NCBI RefSeq assembly: GCF_003363755.1
Contig: NZ_CP031396.1
Coordinates: 4,930,501 to 4,994,500, forward strand
Direction of reading: 5' to 3'
DNA: 64,000 bases
Source: Pseudomonas protegens
GTDB lineage: Bacteria; Pseudomonadota; Gammaproteobacteria; Pseudomonadales; Pseudomonadaceae
Of the stretch, positions 16,580 to 24,571 are shown piece by piece. Both the position numbers and the translations under genes were made by a program. The notes under the pieces are model-generated. The model was not told the DNA's origin. It searched no databases and worked only from the letters and a program-made list of their open reading frames with translations. Each line of letters opens with the position of its first letter. The first letter of the stretch is position 1.

Positions 16580-17362
16580 TTATTTACCGCTGTAGAGGTT
16601 CAGGTCACCGAAGTGCTTTTTCTGGATGGTGGCGTAGGTGCCATCATCGTGTAACGCTTTGATACCTTTATCCAGGAGCGCTTTCAGCTCTTTGTTACCT
16701 TTTGAGATACCGATGGCGGTCTTGGACGGCAGCAGTGGGTCATCCACCGGCTTGCTGACTTCGTAGTCCGCGCCCTGCGGCGATTTGAGGAAGCCCAGTT
16801 CGGCTTGCAGCATGTCCTGGATCGAGGCATCCAAGCGGCCGGAGGTCAGGTCGGCATAGACCTGATCCTGGTTCTGATAGGCCTGGGTCTTGACTCCGGC
16901 CTTGTCCAGCACGGCCTTGGCATAGGCTTCCTGAATGGTGCCCTGCTCATAGCCCACGGTCTTGCCCTTGAGCGAGGCGGTGTCTGCGCTCAAGCCCGAG
17001 CCTTTCTTGAACACGAACGAGGTGGGACCGGAGAACAGTTCGTTGGAGAAGTCGATGACTTTTTCCCGGGCTGCAGTGACGGTCATGGACGAGATCACAC
17101 CGTCGAATTTATTGGCTTTCAGCCCGGGAATCATGCCGTCGAAGTCACTTTCGACCCATTTGCACTTGACCTTCAGCTCGGCACAGATGGCGTTGCCCAG
17201 GTCGATGTCGAAGCCCACCAGGCTACCGTCGGCGGCCTTGGACTCGAAGGGGGCATAGGACGGATCGACGCCAAAGCGCAGTTCCTTGTATTCCTTGGCC
17301 AGCGCGGAGCCGGCAGCCATGCACAGAGCCAGTGCGGAAAGGGTCAGCAATGCTTTTTTCAT
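16580..17362 (-). CDS. Periplasmic amino-acid-binding protein (lysine/arginine/ornithine type)
   Basis: 260 aa with a cleavable signal peptide (MKKALLTLSALALCMAAGSALA). The mature protein is an SBP_bac_3 fold: RFGVDPSYAPFE at its start, GFDIDL, and SSMTVTAAREKVIDFS, the arginine of which binds the ligand carboxylate. It captures a polar or basic amino acid in the periplasm and delivers it to the two permeases. The ribosome site AGGGATTGA precedes the ATG. It is the first gene of the operon, with a terminator-like hairpin just downstream. Confidence 0.93.
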   Translation of the reverse strand: MKKALLTLSALALCMAAGSALAKEYKELRFGVDPSYAPFESKAADGSLVGFDIDLGNAICAELKVKCKWVESDFDGMIPGLKANKFDGVISSMTVTAAREKVIDFSNELFSGPTSFVFKKGSGLSADTASLKGKTVGYEQGTIQEAYAKAVLDKAGVKTQAYQNQDQVYADLTSGRLDASIQDMLQAELGFLKSPQGADYEVSKPVDDPLLPSKTAIGISKGNKELKALLDKGIKALHDDGTYATIQKKHFGDLNLYSGK

Positions 17363-17695
17363 TATTCAATCCCTAAGAACCAATATGAGCGCTTGTGGCG
17401 CATGAGTACTGTTACTGGAACGCATAAGACTTATTGAAAGTAGCAATTTCCGAACCAGAGCCCCGAACAAGTGTTTTAAAAGCAGTTGGCAACACTTGGG
17501 CAAGGCCTGTTGTGCACTGAAAGGAGGCGTGTGGGCGGCGCGGCGCCAAGAGGGGGCGGCGATGCTGGGGAGCGGATTACGAGGCGCTGCAGAGCGGATG
17601 TCCGCTGGTTTGGGCGCTGGCGTCTGCAGAGCGGAGTGATCGTTATGAGGCGACACCGCTGGCGCAGGATGCGCCAGCGGTGTCGGCCGGGGAGG
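17363..17695. other. Intergenic region between quiP-like gene and the amino-acid transporter operon
   Basis: 333 bp. It must carry the transporter promoter (minus strand) but I could not assign boxes with confidence. A hairpin at its left edge belongs to the acylase gene. Short ORFs crossing it have no ribosome site or recognisable protein. Confidence 0.5.
17652..17684. terminator. Strong inverted repeat near the 3' end of the acylase gene
   Basis: A perfect 15-bp stem (GACACCGCTGGCGCA / TGCGCCAGCGGTGTC) with a 3-base loop lies 11 bases beyond the stop codon. It has no T run on the minus strand, so it may stabilise the 3' end rather than terminate alone. Confidence 0.6.
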
Positions 17696-20137
17696 TTACT
17701 TGCCCGGGACCAGGGTCAGGCGGGTCTTGCCGTAGCTGCGTTCGAAGTTCTGCGGTTGCATCGGGAAACTCAGGTACTGGGCCTTGAGCCAGCCGTCGAT
17801 GCCATTGGCGTAGTTCGGGCTCACCGGGTTGCTGGATTGGCCACTGCTGTTAAGGCCCATCAACGGCTCGCTCAGCGCGAAGTCGACGACGAAACGCAGG
17901 GCCGGGGTCGTGGTGATGGCAAAGTCCTGTCCCCAGCGATAGCCGGCGTTGTTGACGGTGTTCTGGTCGCCACCGGCCTGCAAGGGACCGCGTATCGCCT
18001 GGCCACTGCTGTTGGTCCAACGGTAGCTGTGCAACTTGCCCCACTGCCAGGCCTTGCGGTCCGTGCCCAGCAGTTGCTCGCCCGAACTGATGGCCGCCGC
18101 CAGGCTGCGGGCGATAATGGCCGGCTTGTCCTCTTTTTGCCCGTTACGCGAGTCGCCCCAGAACGGGCTGTCTTCTCGGCTCAGAAGATGGTCGGCCTGG
18201 GCCGAATAGGACAGGCCCGCATTGGCAACGAACGCCTGCCAGGCAATGCCGGGCTCCGGACCGAGCTGTTTGAGGAAGGTCTGCTTGGCGCTTTCCTGGA
18301 GGAACAGTTCGTAGAGCGCGGCGTCGGCAGAGCCGGCACTGAGCTTGCCGTCGAACGCCATCAGCCGGCTGTAGGCTTCACGGGCCTTGGCGCGGTCTGC
18401 ATCGGGCAGGGCGTCGATGGCGTTTTTCAGCGGCTGGGCCATGCCCGGCGCCTCGAACATCAGCTTCAACTTGGCGGCGAACAGGGTGGTCTGGTCGTAC
18501 TGCAGGGCAATCAGGCTGCGGTTGTCCTGCTTGCCGCCTGACAGCCATTGGCCGATGCGCTCGGCCCGTTCCGGAGCGTCCCAGGAGTTGGACAGCTGCA
18601 TGCCGTAACCGCGGGGGATGACCCGCTGATTGGCGGTGGCGATCCAGCCTTGCGCCGGGTCCTGGTCATAAGGGTGGAGCATCGGGTCGGCGTAGCCATC
18701 CCAGTCATAGCGCCCGTCCCAGCCGGGAGAGGGCAGCAGGCCTTCGCCTTCGCGGCGGTTGGGGAAGCGCCCGGTGACCTGCCAGCCGATGTTGCTGGCA
18801 TCGGCATAGACCATATTCAGGGCAATGGCGCGGATCTCACGGCTGGCGTCGGAGGCCTTCTCCACATTCTGGGCCCGTGACAGATCGAAGAACGCATCCA
18901 GGCTCCTGTCGTCCTTGAGCTCCGGCATTTGCAGCGCCAGGCCGTAGCCACTGGCCAGGGCATTGTTGGCGTTGATCCCCAGGGTGCTGTTGAGCAGCGG
19001 ACCGTGGCGGGTTTCGTACACCGCTTCGCGAATTGGCCGCTGTCCTTTGATGAAGTAGGTCTCGTTGCGAACGATGACCGGCTGCCATTTTCCGTTGTTC
19101 TGGTAGTACAGAGCGTTGCCCTGGCGTTTGAGTTTTTCCAGGAACAGGTCCTGGTTATCGCCCATCGCCGAGCTCATGCTCCAGGCCAGCTTGCCGTTGA
19201 AGCCTTGCAGAATGGCCGGTAGACCAGCGATCGAAGCCCCGGCCGCCTGATATTTCGGCGCGCGGATCTGTACGTAGTACCAGGCGCCGATCTGGCTGTC
19301 GCTGGCCAGCAGGCTGCGACCGCTGCGAGCGCGCTGCGGGGCGACGGCCAGGTTGCTGCCGGCCGTGACACCCAGTGAGTTGAGGGTCGACATCTGCTTG
19401 ACGGCCAGGCTGAGTTCGCTCAAGCCCGGCACATACAAGGCCAGCCCCTTGAGCTTGTCGGCCTCGGCCGTGGGCAGCGGTTCATCGGGGTAGCTCGGGG
19501 TCAGCCAGGGCAGTTTGTCGCTGCCGACCTTTTGTGCCAGTACCAGGCTGTTGATCTCTTCCAACAGATTGGCGGACTGGCCGAAATTCAGCAGGCAGAA
19601 AATCAGTGCCGAATCCTCGGCCTTCCAGTATTCAGGCATGTAGCTGCGGGCGGCCAGGTCTGGCGGCAGCTTGTCGCGGTAGCGGAACAGGTAGGCGTTG
19701 ACGCCTCGAGCGTAGACCTCGAAGAAACGCTTGATCCGTGGTGATGAGGCCTTGTACAGCTCGTCGGCGCTTTTCTTCAGATTCACCGCGCGCATCAGGC
19801 GGTCGACTTCCAGCACCTCGGCGCCGGACATCTCCGCCAGGCGGCCCTGGGCCAGCAGGCGCAGGGTGACCATCTGCTCGATACGATCGCTGGCGTGTAC
19901 GTAGCCCAGGGTGAACAGCGCGTCGTGGAAACTGTTGCTTTCGATCAGCGGTACACCGACGACGCTACGCCTGACCGAAACATTCTGCGCCAGGCCCTTG
20001 AGGGGCTGTACGCCGGAGGTGGGTGGCAGGCTGTTTTGAGAGTTCCAGGACTGGCAACCGGCCAGGCTGAGAGCACCGGCCACTGCCGCGGCAACGCCGA
20101 ACCGGGGAAGAAAATGTGAGAGGGCTGGCGAGGCCAT
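17696..20137 (-). CDS. quiP: Penicillin-acylase-family N-terminal-nucleophile hydrolase (QuiP-type acyl-homoserine-lactone acylase)
   Basis: 813 aa. The N-terminus has a signal with lipobox LSLAGC, then the small (alpha) domain with HASDRIEQMVTLRLLAQGRLAE, and the autocatalytic cleavage site AGSN, whose Ser becomes the N-terminal nucleophile of the beta chain. A typical NTRHGPL-like block (YETRHGPL) follows. Family enzymes are processed in the periplasm; P. aeruginosa QuiP (PA1032) degrades long-chain acyl-homoserine lactones. Opening residues and length agree with what I recall of Pseudomonas QuiP, but substrate is an inference and other N-acylated compounds are possible. Confidence 0.8.
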   Translation of the reverse strand: MASPALSHFLPRFGVAAAVAGALSLAGCQSWNSQNSLPPTSGVQPLKGLAQNVSVRRSVVGVPLIESNSFHDALFTLGYVHASDRIEQMVTLRLLAQGRLAEMSGAEVLEVDRLMRAVNLKKSADELYKASSPRIKRFFEVYARGVNAYLFRYRDKLPPDLAARSYMPEYWKAEDSALIFCLLNFGQSANLLEEINSLVLAQKVGSDKLPWLTPSYPDEPLPTAEADKLKGLALYVPGLSELSLAVKQMSTLNSLGVTAGSNLAVAPQRARSGRSLLASDSQIGAWYYVQIRAPKYQAAGASIAGLPAILQGFNGKLAWSMSSAMGDNQDLFLEKLKRQGNALYYQNNGKWQPVIVRNETYFIKGQRPIREAVYETRHGPLLNSTLGINANNALASGYGLALQMPELKDDRSLDAFFDLSRAQNVEKASDASREIRAIALNMVYADASNIGWQVTGRFPNRREGEGLLPSPGWDGRYDWDGYADPMLHPYDQDPAQGWIATANQRVIPRGYGMQLSNSWDAPERAERIGQWLSGGKQDNRSLIALQYDQTTLFAAKLKLMFEAPGMAQPLKNAIDALPDADRAKAREAYSRLMAFDGKLSAGSADAALYELFLQESAKQTFLKQLGPEPGIAWQAFVANAGLSYSAQADHLLSREDSPFWGDSRNGQKEDKPAIIARSLAAAISSGEQLLGTDRKAWQWGKLHSYRWTNSSGQAIRGPLQAGGDQNTVNNAGYRWGQDFAITTTPALRFVVDFALSEPLMGLNSSGQSSNPVSPNYANGIDGWLKAQYLSFPMQPQNFERSYGKTRLTLVPGK

Positions 20138-20402
20138 GGCAAAGCTCCTGCGGGGGGTAGCGTCGATAAAGGCGCTACGTTAGTGAGCAGGCGAGTGCCG
20201 CGCAAGCGGGGGCTGGAGGTATTTCTTGACCGCGCCACAAATAGCCAGCGCCGGAGCGCCGTCATCTGTCGTTTCATGCTCGACGATGGCACGACAGCAA
20301 GCGTCTGCATTAGGTCGTCCGGTGTGTAATGAGTGGCTTGCCTGTCACAGCAGGTGATGTTGAAGTTGGAAAATTCAATGATGCTCCAACGGAGAATGCT
20401 TC

Positions 20403-20951
20403 ATGCCCATTCCGGCCGACACGGCGCTGCTAATCATCGATCAACAACAAGGCATCCTGCATCCCCGGCTCGGTCCACGAAACAATCCCGAGGCAGAGGA
20501 GCGGATGCTCGAGTTGCTGGCCCACTGGCGCTCCCGGGGTTGGCCGGTGATCCATGTGCAGCATCTGTCGCGCTCGACGGATTCGGTGTTCTGGCCCGGG
20601 CAGTCCGGCGTGGAGTTTCAGCCGCGTTTTCGTCCGCAAACGGGGGAGGGACTGATTCAGAAACAGGTGCCGGATGCCTTTTGTGGCACCTCCCTGGAGG
20701 CGGATCTGCGCCAGCAGGGGATCGGGCAGTTGGTGATAGTCGGTGTGGCCACCAACAACTCGGTGGAGTCGACGGCGAGAACCGCCGGTAACCTGGGCTT
20801 TGCGGTATGGGTGGTGGCCGACGCCTGCTTCACCTTCGACAAGCGCGACTTTGCCGGTCGAGCCCGTTCTGCCGAGGAGGTGCATGACATGTCGCTGGCC
20901 AACCTGCACGGCGAGTACGCCACGGTGTTGAACCTGGCGCAGCTTTTTTAG
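20403..20951 (+). CDS. Isochorismatase-fold cysteine-hydrolase-family protein with Ser at the nucleophile position
   Basis: A 182-aa single-domain protein. Two members of the usual Asp-Lys-Cys triad are present (D13 in LIIDQQQG and K87 in QKQVPDAF). The position normally held by the catalytic Cys (TNxCVExTAR) is Ser120 in VATNNSVESTAR. Either this subfamily uses Ser or it is not a classic amidase; substrate unknown. A GGAGA ribosome site precedes the ATG. It is divergent from the quiP-like gene over a 265-bp gap with no other feature that I could place. Confidence 0.85.
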   Translation: MPIPADTALLIIDQQQGILHPRLGPRNNPEAEERMLELLAHWRSRGWPVIHVQHLSRSTDSVFWPGQSGVEFQPRFRPQTGEGLIQKQVPDAFCGTSLEADLRQQGIGQLVIVGVATNNSVESTARTAGNLGFAVWVVADACFTFDKRDFAGRARSAEEVHDMSLANLHGEYATVLNLAQLF

Positions 20952-20999
20952 GAGAGGCCGGACGGCGACGTGCGCGGACAGGCCTCTTGCGCGATCAGA

Positions 21000-21200
21000 T
21001 CAAGCGCCGTGGCACTTCTTGAACTTCTTGCTGCTGCCGCATGGGCAAGGATCGTTGCGGCCAACGTCTTTCAGCGCGTTGCGCACGGGTTCCTGGTGGG
21101 CGTGGTTGCAGTGCGGACCGTGAACATGGCCATGGTCATGATCGTGGTGGTCATGATCGTGGTTGCAGTCCGGGCCATGGACATGAGGTTGCTGGGTCAT
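21000..21200 (-). CDS. His-rich SEC-C zinc-motif mini-protein
   Basis: 66 aa. Residues 1-35 contain 13 His and two Cys, with a duplicated HVHGPxCNH unit (6-14 and 25-33). Residues 49-66 form a SEC-C zinc finger (NDPCPCGSSKKFKKCHG), the motif found at the end of SecA, where it binds Zn and SecB. The whole protein looks like a metal-binding or metal-buffering peptide. It is the last gene of a four-gene minus-strand run (DUF6231, ychJ, LEA-2 lipoprotein, this gene), six bases after the lipoprotein stop. Confidence 0.8.
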   Translation of the reverse strand: MTQQPHVHGPDCNHDHDHHDHDHGHVHGPHCNHAHQEPVRNALKDVGRNDPCPCGSSKKFKKCHGA

Positions 21201-21206
21201 TGCGGG

Positions 21207-21692
21207 TTACTCCGGGATAAAATCGCCGGGAATTATCACGCCATTGCGCTTCAGGTGCACGTCCTGGCCGATGAATAATCCGATTTCCAGCTCCCCTTCG
21301 AGGCGATAGGGGATCGGCCGTTCGGGCTTGCGCAACAGTTTCACCACATCCCGGATCTGCGGCCAGAGATTGGTGCGCACCGGCACTTTGAAATAGCGGC
21401 TGCTGTGGGGCGTGACGGTGAACCAGTGTTCATGCTCGCCCTCGCTGAGCAGAAAACGCTCCAGGTAGACCCGGTAGGTCAAGCGGCGCACAGTCAGGTC
21501 GCTGTCATTGGGATTGTCGACCCGCAGGTGCAGGGTGAAGCGCTGCTCCAGCAGGTTGGCCTTGACCACCTCGACCTTGACCAGGTGTACCGCAGGGGCC
21601 AGGTCCTCATCGGTGAACCAGGAAGCGCATCCCGACAGGCTCAATAGTCCGAACAGGCAGACGGCCCGTAGTGCGCGCAGTTCACCGATCAT
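21207..21692 (-). CDS. LEA type 2 (WHy-domain) lipoprotein
   Basis: 161 aa with lipobox LSLSGC (Cys ~22). The mature part is an immunoglobulin-like beta fold of the LEA14/WHy kind: a long run of alternating strands with the motif LRVDNPNDSDLTVRRLTYRVYLE. Bacterial members are envelope proteins of unknown function, often linked to desiccation or stress. It is part of the minus-strand run with ychJ and the SEC-C mini-protein. Confidence 0.85.
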   Translation of the reverse strand: MIGELRALRAVCLFGLLSLSGCASWFTDEDLAPAVHLVKVEVVKANLLEQRFTLHLRVDNPNDSDLTVRRLTYRVYLERFLLSEGEHEHWFTVTPHSSRYFKVPVRTNLWPQIRDVVKLLRKPERPIPYRLEGELEIGLFIGQDVHLKRNGVIIPGDFIPE

Positions 21693-21755
21693 TGCAAGAC
21701 TCCCTTTGAACCCCCTGTACCCGTCCTGGGCATGGGGTGCCTGGCCTGCAAAGGC

Positions 21756-22232
21756 TCAGCGTGTGAAATAGCCGGCGCAGCACTTCTTGAATTTTTGCCC
21801 GCTACCACAGGGGCAGGCGTCGTTGCGTCCGGCATTCAAGGGCACGGTGGGGTCGATGAAATACCAGCGTCCATGATTCTGCACGAAGGACGAGCGTTCG
21901 CGATGGCTGTGTTCGCCCTGGTTGTCATGCCAGCGCGCAGTGAAGGTGACGAAGGCATGTTCGGGCTGACCGCCGAAGACCTCCGAGCTTTCTACCTCCA
22001 GCCCCAGCCAGGTGCTTTGTGCGCTCCAGTCACTGATGGATTGGCGATCCAGGCCTGCCTGTTGTACGGGCAGTGTGGTGGCCAGCAGGTAGTCCACTTG
22101 CCCCAGCACATAGGCGCTGTAGCGCGAACGCATCAGGGCTTCGGCGCAAGGGGCGGGATGACCGGCGTGGTAGTGGCCGCAGCAGGCGTCCAGCAGGTTG
22201 CCGCTGCCACAAGGACAAATCGAGGCGCTCAT
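21756..22232 (-). CDS. YchJ-family protein (UPF0225) with two SEC-C motifs
   Basis: 158 aa. It has an N-terminal SEC-C cluster (CPCGSGNLLDACC, residues ~6-18), a central NTF2-like cystatin fold (ALMRSRYSAYVLGQVDYLLATT), and a C-terminal SEC-C cluster (NDACPCGSGQKFKKCC). The start at 22232 gives MSASICPCGSG; the longer in-frame extension overlaps the upstream gene. E. coli YchJ has the same layout; its function is not known. Only four bases separate it from the DUF6231 stop. Confidence 0.92.
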   Translation of the reverse strand: MSASICPCGSGNLLDACCGHYHAGHPAPCAEALMRSRYSAYVLGQVDYLLATTLPVQQAGLDRQSISDWSAQSTWLGLEVESSEVFGGQPEHAFVTFTARWHDNQGEHSHRERSSFVQNHGRWYFIDPTVPLNAGRNDACPCGSGQKFKKCCAGYFTR

Positions 22233-22236
22233 TGTG

Positions 22237-22734
22237 TTACCACCAATACTTTCCAAAGTTTTCCGGGTTCGCCCAGAAGCGAGCGTTGAGCCAGTCGGGC
22301 ACTTGTTTGTATTCAAGCAGATCATAGGTAAACAGGGTCAGCACCTGTTCGTCCCGCTGGAAGCGTTCACTGGCCTGCAGCGCCAGTGAGAAAAAGTCGG
22401 TCTCCTGCCAGCCGCAGGCACTCAGGTCGGCCAGTACGGCGATTCGGCTGGCATTGAGGTTGCGAATACCCCCAAGCAGGTTCAGGCCATCGCGCTTGGG
22501 CAGATGCTCCAGGCAATCCACCGCCAGGGCCAGGTCGAAACGCCGTGCAGCCAGCTCCGCAGGCAAGGGGCCGGGGGCCGCCTGAGCCACCTCGGTAGCG
22601 GGATGAGCCTCCTTGAATGCGGCCAGGGCGGGGAAGTCGCTGGCGCCGATCAGCAGCAGCTGTTGGGGGGCGTAACGGTCCAGCAAGGCCGCCAGAGCCT
22701 GCTGGGGGGTACGGGTAGAAATGCCGGCGCTCAT
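22237..22734 (-). CDS. DUF6231-family protein (methyltransferase-like)
   Basis: 165 aa, cytoplasmic. The pattern resembles a truncated Rossmann methyltransferase: a QLLLIGASDFPAL strand-loop, then FDLALAVDCLEHLPKRDGLNLLGGIRN, which looks like the strand-4/helix region of SAM enzymes, but the glycine-rich SAM loop is poor. I recall such proteins in Pseudomonas only as conserved hypotheticals upstream of ychJ. It is the first gene of the minus-strand run and divergent from the OmpA lipoprotein gene. Confidence 0.75.
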   Translation of the reverse strand: MSAGISTRTPQQALAALLDRYAPQQLLLIGASDFPALAAFKEAHPATEVAQAAPGPLPAELAARRFDLALAVDCLEHLPKRDGLNLLGGIRNLNASRIAVLADLSACGWQETDFFSLALQASERFQRDEQVLTLFTYDLLEYKQVPDWLNARFWANPENFGKYWW

Positions 22735-22792
22735 TGTCGCTCCTCGATCAGAACGCCCAAGACTAGCGTGCTGGCACCCTCGGGCCTAGAGC

Positions 22793-22816
22793 GGTTCGCC
22801 ACTAAATCGGCGAACC
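22793..22816. other. Inverted repeat in the divergent region upstream of OmpA lipoprotein 1
   Basis: A perfect 8-bp stem GGTTCGCC / GGCGAACC with an 8-base AT-rich loop, about 110 bp before the OmpA lipoprotein start. It could be an operator or an mRNA hairpin; no T run follows. Confidence 0.4.
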
Positions 22817-22872
22817 TCCCGTATTTACGGGGCGAAATCACTGATAGCCCGGTGCTGGCGCAGATGAAATGC

Positions 22873-22917
22873 GCAGTCTTTACTCCGTGAATCGGCCTCG
22901 AGCCGATCCCTCAGGAG
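22873..22917 (+). promoter_or_regulatory. RBS-sequestering leader hairpin, OmpA lipoprotein 1
   Basis: A 14-base motif GCAGTCTTTACTCC (22873-22886) is followed by a stem-loop: CTCC (22883-86) pairs with GGAG of the ribosome site (22914-17), TGA with TCA, and ATCGGC (22891-96) with GCCGAT (22902-07) around a 5-base loop. The start codon is at 22925. The same motif and layout precede the neighbouring OmpA gene. Confidence 0.6.
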
Positions 22918-22924
22918 AAATCAG

Positions 22925-23614
22925 ATGAGCATCATTCGGACGGCAGTACCCTTGGTTCTGTTAACCAGTGTGTTGACTGGTTGTGCAGGTTTGCAGAAAA
23001 CCGACTGGCCAACCTGTGCCGCAGTCGGCGGCGTCACGGGCGCGGCGTTGGGCGCCACCGAAAGCGCCTCGTGGGCGGGTGGTGGCGCACTGGTGGTTGG
23101 TGGTCTGGCAGGTGCCTACTGCTGGGTAAAAGGCGATGGCGACGAAGACGGCGATGGCGTGCCGGACAGCCGCGACAAGTGCCCGCATACCCCCAAAGGT
23201 GTACAGGTCGATGCCAACGGTTGCCCACCGCCGCCACCGGTGGTGGAAGAAGTCGTGGTGGTCAAGGAGGAAACCATCGTCATCCGCGATGTCTACTTCC
23301 ATTTCGACTCGGCCAAGTTGACCGACGCCGACAAGACCAAGCTCAACACCATCGTGAGTCGCCTGAAACAGGAAGCGCCGACTGCACAGCTACGCGTGAC
23401 CGGACACACCGACAGCGTCGGCAGCGATGCCTACAACCAGAAACTCTCGGACAAGCGTGCCCATTCGGTCGTGGACTATCTGATCAGCAACGGCATCCCC
23501 CGCAACAGTTTCGTGTCAGTGACCGGAGCCGGTGAAAGCAAGCCGGTGGCGGACAACAAGACGGCCGCGGGCCGGGCGATGAACCGTCGTACGGAGATCC
23601 AGATCAACCGCTGA
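22925..23614 (+). CDS. OmpA-family lipoprotein 1
   Basis: 229 aa. Lipobox LTGC, then a short glycine-zipper-like hydrophobic segment (~33-66), then an acidic calcium-binding-like (thrombospondin type 3) repeat DGDEDGDGVPDSRDKCP, a Pro/Val-rich linker, and a C-terminal OmpA domain that binds peptidoglycan (YFHFDSAKLTDAD, TGHTDSVGSDAYNQKLSDKRA, NRRTEIQ). The role is probably an outer-membrane to cell-wall tether. It is followed 86 bp downstream by a paralogue with the same architecture. The upstream leader hairpin suggests translational control. Confidence 0.93.
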   Translation: MSIIRTAVPLVLLTSVLTGCAGLQKTDWPTCAAVGGVTGAALGATESASWAGGGALVVGGLAGAYCWVKGDGDEDGDGVPDSRDKCPHTPKGVQVDANGCPPPPPVVEEVVVVKEETIVIRDVYFHFDSAKLTDADKTKLNTIVSRLKQEAPTAQLRVTGHTDSVGSDAYNQKLSDKRAHSVVDYLISNGIPRNSFVSVTGAGESKPVADNKTAAGRAMNRRTEIQINR

Positions 23615-23650
23615 AACCCTTTGCCTGCGCGGCTTGTGCAGCCGTCGATG

Positions 23651-23695
23651 GCAGTCTTTACTCCTGTGTGACCGGTCTTGCCGGTGACACAGGAG
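23651..23695 (+). promoter_or_regulatory. RBS-sequestering leader hairpin, OmpA lipoprotein 2
   Basis: The motif GCAGTCTTTACTCC (23651-64) begins a stem in which CTCCTGTGT (23661-69) pairs perfectly with ACACAGGAG (23687-95), then one G-G mismatch, then ACCGG with CCGGT around a TCTTG loop. The ribosome site AGGAG (23691-95) is fully inside the stem and the ATG follows five bases later. Confidence 0.7.
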
Positions 23696-23700
23696 CATTC

Positions 23701-24432
23701 ATGATGAACCTTCTTCCTCGGGCCGTTTTCCCGGTCCTGTTGCTCGGCGGCCTCCTGACAGGTTGCGCAACCCACAGTGATGGCACTGCTCCCCTCAACC
23801 AACGCACCTGGCCCCTCTGTAGTCTGCTCGGCGGGCTGGCCGGCGGTGGCTTGGGAGCGATCGAGAGTGGTAGTTGGGCGGCTGGAGGCGCGGCCCTGGG
23901 GCTGATCGGCGGTGGCCTGATCTGTTACGCCCAGGATGGCGACGAGGATGGCGATGGGGTATTCGATCGTCGCGATCGTTGCCCGGACACGCCTTCCAAC
24001 ACGGCGGTGGATAATCGCGGTTGCCCGATGCCCGAGTATCCGGCAGTGGTCAAGGCGCCGGAGCCTGAGGTAGCAGCGCCTGCGGAAGTGATCACCCTCA
24101 GTGACCAGGGCAATGTGCTGTTCGCTTTCGACTCCGCGGAGTTGACCGCCGAGGCGCGTAACCAACTGCAGGGGCTGATGGCCAGGCTGGCCAATGCCGA
24201 TGTGGTCAGCATCAAGGTGCTCGGGCATACCGACAGCCAGGGTTCCGATGCCTATAACCAGAAGCTCTCGGAGCGCCGCGCTAGCAGTGTCGTCACCTTT
24301 CTTGTTGGCCAGGGCGTGGCGTCGGAAAAAATCAGCAGCCAGGGCCTGGGAGAAAGTCAGCCGGTAGCGGATAACGACAGTGATCAGGGGCGAGCGACGA
24401 ATCGTCGCGTGGAGCTGCATCTCCAACGTTGA
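23701..24432 (+). CDS. OmpA-family lipoprotein 2
   Basis: 243 aa. It has the same plan as the preceding gene: lipobox LLTGC, Gly-rich segment, DGDEDGDGVFDRRDRCPDTP repeat, linker, and C-terminal OmpA domain (FAFDSAELTAEA, LGHTDSQGSDAYNQKLSERRA, NRRVELHLQR). The two are tandem paralogues, well diverged in sequence. The start at 23701 is set by the ribosome site inside the leader hairpin; the ORF extends further upstream without support. The likely role is an outer-membrane anchor to peptidoglycan. Confidence 0.93.
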   Translation: MMNLLPRAVFPVLLLGGLLTGCATHSDGTAPLNQRTWPLCSLLGGLAGGGLGAIESGSWAAGGAALGLIGGGLICYAQDGDEDGDGVFDRRDRCPDTPSNTAVDNRGCPMPEYPAVVKAPEPEVAAPAEVITLSDQGNVLFAFDSAELTAEARNQLQGLMARLANADVVSIKVLGHTDSQGSDAYNQKLSERRASSVVTFLVGQGVASEKISSQGLGESQPVADNDSDQGRATNRRVELHLQR

Positions 24433-24571
24433 AACGAGTCGGTCCGGGTCGGCGATCCTCGCCGATCGGGCCGCTAAACAGACGCTTCGGGAAGAATTTT
24501 CATCGACCTCTGGCGTATCCCCGGGGTAAGTCGTTACTGTGCGCGCAAAGAATAATTCACAAGGGGAGCCT

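Noticed and set aside
17366..17656. A 96-codon minus-strand ORF upstream of the amino-acid-binding protein gene
   Set aside because: No ribosome site, Pro/Ser/Ala/Arg shadow composition, and the region must hold the operon promoter.
24449..24465. TCGGCGA / TCGCCGA hairpin after OmpA lipoprotein 2
   Set aside because: A 7-bp stem with no T run; too weak to call a terminator.
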